From Actinomycetota bacterium (GTDB lineage: Bacteria > Actinomycetota > Actinomycetes > Streptosporangiales > Streptosporangiaceae), in contig QGUZ01000294.1 of assembly GCA_003242605.1 (NCBI GenBank), forward strand, positions 1 to 6,410: a stretch of 6,410 nucleotides of DNA. The letters run 5' to 3'. Made by a program: the position numbers and the translations under genes. Position 1 is the first letter of the stretch. Every line of letters begins with the position of its first letter. The notes beneath the pieces were generated by a model that worked only from the letters and a program-made list of their open reading frames with translations, searched no databases and had not been told where the DNA came from. Of the stretch, positions 5,703-6,410 are shown piece by piece.

Positions 5703-6410
5703 TCACTTCGCGGCCGCGGGCTCCTCCCGGACCGGCACGCGCTCCGGGCGCCGGCGGCCGCGCACCGAGAACACCACGCCGACGGCGAGCAGCAGCAGCC
5801 CGGTGACGAGCAGCGCGATCGGGATGTAGGTCTTCAGCATCAGGATCTGGTTCTTGGCGTCGGTCGCCGTGCGCACCATCTCGTCCACGCTCTCCGGCGT
5901 GTACGTGGCGGTGGCGATCAGCGCGGGCTTGCGCTCGACGCCGTCGGTGGTCTTGAGCACCTCGTGGCGGCGCTGCTCCTGCTTGACCGGGGCGCCGCTC
6001 ACCGGCTCCACCCAGTAGATGATGCGGGCGTTGTACCACCGCTCGATGCGGACGTCGCCGGACTTGTCGATGCCCATCGCCTTCGCCGGCGCGTCGAACT
6101 CGTCGATCTTCGTGGCGGGGATGATCTGCTCGTACCGGTAAACCGGCAGACCGTCGATGACCTCCTCACCGGCGAAGTGCGCGTCGAACGCCTGGCGGGT
6201 GTTGGTGTTGAAGACCTTGTAGGTCTTCTTCTCCGCGTTGAACGGGAAAAGGAAGATCTGCCCGCTCGGCGCGACCGGCTCGTCGTCGACGTTCGCCCCG
6301 CAGCAGTTCACGCCCTCCCCCGTGTACTTGTTGAACGCGCTGCGGAACCGCGTCAGCACGATGCCCGACCGGTTGTTGGTGGTGTCGTTCACCGAGGTGA
6401 ACTGGTCCCA
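5703..6410 (-). CDS. DUF3068 (PorA-like) membrane protein, C-terminal part (5' end beyond the window)
   Basis: The frame is open from the right edge (first residues WDQFTS) to a TGA at 5703-5705, giving 235 visible residues. A GTG at 6392 is internal to the family's conserved region and is not the start. The extracytoplasmic domain carries features I associate with DUF3068: the TNNRSG...RFRSAFNKYTG stretch, a CCGANVDDEP motif with adjacent cysteines (visible residues 36-37), QIFLFPFNAEKKTY, and VYRYEQIIPATKI. A single transmembrane helix follows at about residues 194-216 (YIPIALLVTGLLLLAVGVVF), then a basic RGRRR stop-transfer segment and a short cytoplasmic tail. The family normally also has an N-terminal membrane anchor, which would lie outside this window. 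Annotation pipelines sometimes call this family 'porin PorA'. That name comes from corynebacterial relatives and should not be read as evidence of a porin here. Its function is unknown. Confidence 0.82.
   Translation of the reverse strand, partial: WDQFTSVNDTTNNRSGIVLTRFRSAFNKYTGEGVNCCGANVDDEPVAPSGQIFLFPFNAEKKTYKVFNTNTRQAFDAHFAGEEVIDGLPVYRYEQIIPATKIDEFDAPAKAMGIDKSGDVRIERWYNARIIYWVEPVSGAPVKQEQRRHEVLKTTDGVERKPALIATATYTPESVDEMVRTATDAKNQILMLKTYIPIALLVTGLLLLAVGVVFSVRGRRRPERVPVREEPAAAK

Noticed and set aside
1..6410. Mobile elements, CRISPR arrays, phage genes or a defence cassette
   Set aside because: No transposase, integrase, terminal inverted repeats, direct-repeat/spacer pattern or known defence domain was seen. 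The genes appear to be ordinary chromosomal single-gene units.

Overview
The window is very GC-rich. All five genes favour G or C at the third codon position, and the long antisense reading frames typical of such DNA are present. Codon use, the actinobacterial-type 32-residue Sel1 units, an L-alanine dehydrogenase closely like mycobacterial Ald, and a DUF3068 (PorA-like) membrane protein all point to a high-GC actinobacterium. A Streptosporangiales-type genome is my guess, but the order cannot be fixed from this stretch.

Layout, left to right: (1) the 3' part of a Sel1/TPR-like repeat gene, + strand, whose start lies before the window; (2) ald, L-alanine dehydrogenase, - strand, convergent with the repeat gene across a 33-nt gap that forms a strong hairpin; (3) a 455-nt divergent intergenic region with a comparatively AT-rich likely promoter core and a GC-rich, hairpin-prone leader; (4) an M20-family metallodipeptidase, + strand, with a TTG start; (5) a 485-nt spacer that may hold the decayed remnant of a GNAT acetyltransferase on the - strand, followed by the 5' region of the next gene; (6) a classical short-chain dehydrogenase/reductase (SDR), + strand; (7) a 108-nt convergent spacer with a three-armed GC-rich inverted repeat; (8) the 3' part of a DUF3068 membrane protein gene, - strand, running off the right edge.

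The only pair with an evident functional link is ald and the dipeptidase. They are transcribed divergently from one intergenic region, and their activities would follow on: peptide hydrolysis releases amino acids, and Ald converts alanine to pyruvate and ammonium with NADH formation. The other genes look like independent single-gene units bounded by terminator-like hairpins. I see no phage, transposon, CRISPR, RNA gene or defence cassette, and no convincing new multi-gene system. The observations most worth checking are the possible GNAT remnant, the two convergent hairpin junctions, the ald/dipeptidase promoter region and the regular 32-residue repeat array.
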